This document shows, piece after piece, positions 63,968 through 64,000 of a stretch of 64,000 nucleotides of DNA (within the stretch, counting starts at the first letter, position 1; each line of letters opens with the position of its first letter). Source of the DNA: Ulota crispa (lineage: Eukaryota; Streptophyta; Bryopsida; Orthotrichales; Orthotrichaceae); assembly GCA_963920765.1 (NCBI GenBank), contig OY987251.1, positions 9,861,219 through 9,925,218 of the forward strand, written 5' to 3'. Under the pieces are notes generated by a model. It was not told the origin of the DNA. It saw only the letters and a list, made by a program, of their open reading frames with translations, and made no database searches. Position numbers and translations under genes: made by a program.

Positions 63968-64000
63968 GTAAGTAAAAGAAAAACACAAACCCAAAAGATA

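Noticed and set aside
1..64000. tRNA, rRNA, CRISPR arrays, bacterial operons or riboswitches
   Set aside because: None seen; the split gene and transposons show nuclear eukaryotic DNA, and the repeats are inverted or tandem rather than spaced direct repeats.

Overview
This window is eukaryotic, very AT-rich nuclear DNA. It holds one large split gene on the plus strand, an axonemal dynein heavy chain of the single-headed inner-arm type (DNAH3/7/12-like), buried in many families of short inverted-repeat transposons. An axonemal dynein means the organism builds motile cilia or flagella at some stage. Exons use the standard code with GT-AG introns. The decayed Ty3/gypsy element and the abundance of MITEs suggest a large repeat-rich genome, perhaps a seed-free plant or charophyte with swimming sperm. 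A flagellated protist or zoosporic fungus cannot be excluded from this sequence.

Bases 1-13160 carry no gene I can support. They are a patchwork of TTAA-flanked elements ending in CCCCTAAA (piggyBac-like), palindromic MITEs and unassigned AT-rich DNA. A Mutator-like foldback element ends about 270 bp before the dynein start codon.

From 13161 to at least 63967 I could join 48 exons in one continuous reading frame of 9,060 nt (3,020 codons). Every junction uses GT-AG and every phase matches. Exons 1-11 encode the N-terminal tail, 12-21 the tail end and linker, 22-24 AAA1, 25-29 AAA2, 30-36 AAA3, 37-42 AAA4, 43-48 the coiled-coil stalk with its microtubule-binding tip and the start of AAA5. The rest (AAA5 remainder, AAA6, C-terminal domain) lies beyond the right edge. 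Coding sequence is about 18% of the span.

Intron 11 (10.1 kb) contains a complete but decayed Ty3/gypsy LTR retrotransposon in antisense orientation (21165-28432), plus a TTAA element and a Tourist-like MITE. Other introns carry at least eight further repeat families, several with clear target-site duplications of 8, 9-10 or 3 bp that allow a superfamily guess. The most unusual structures are a long palindrome with a seven-unit 17-bp array inside one terminal arm (60694-61007), TTAA elements sitting back to back on a shared TTAA, and a 60-bp tandem duplication that copies the 3' splice site of exon 22.
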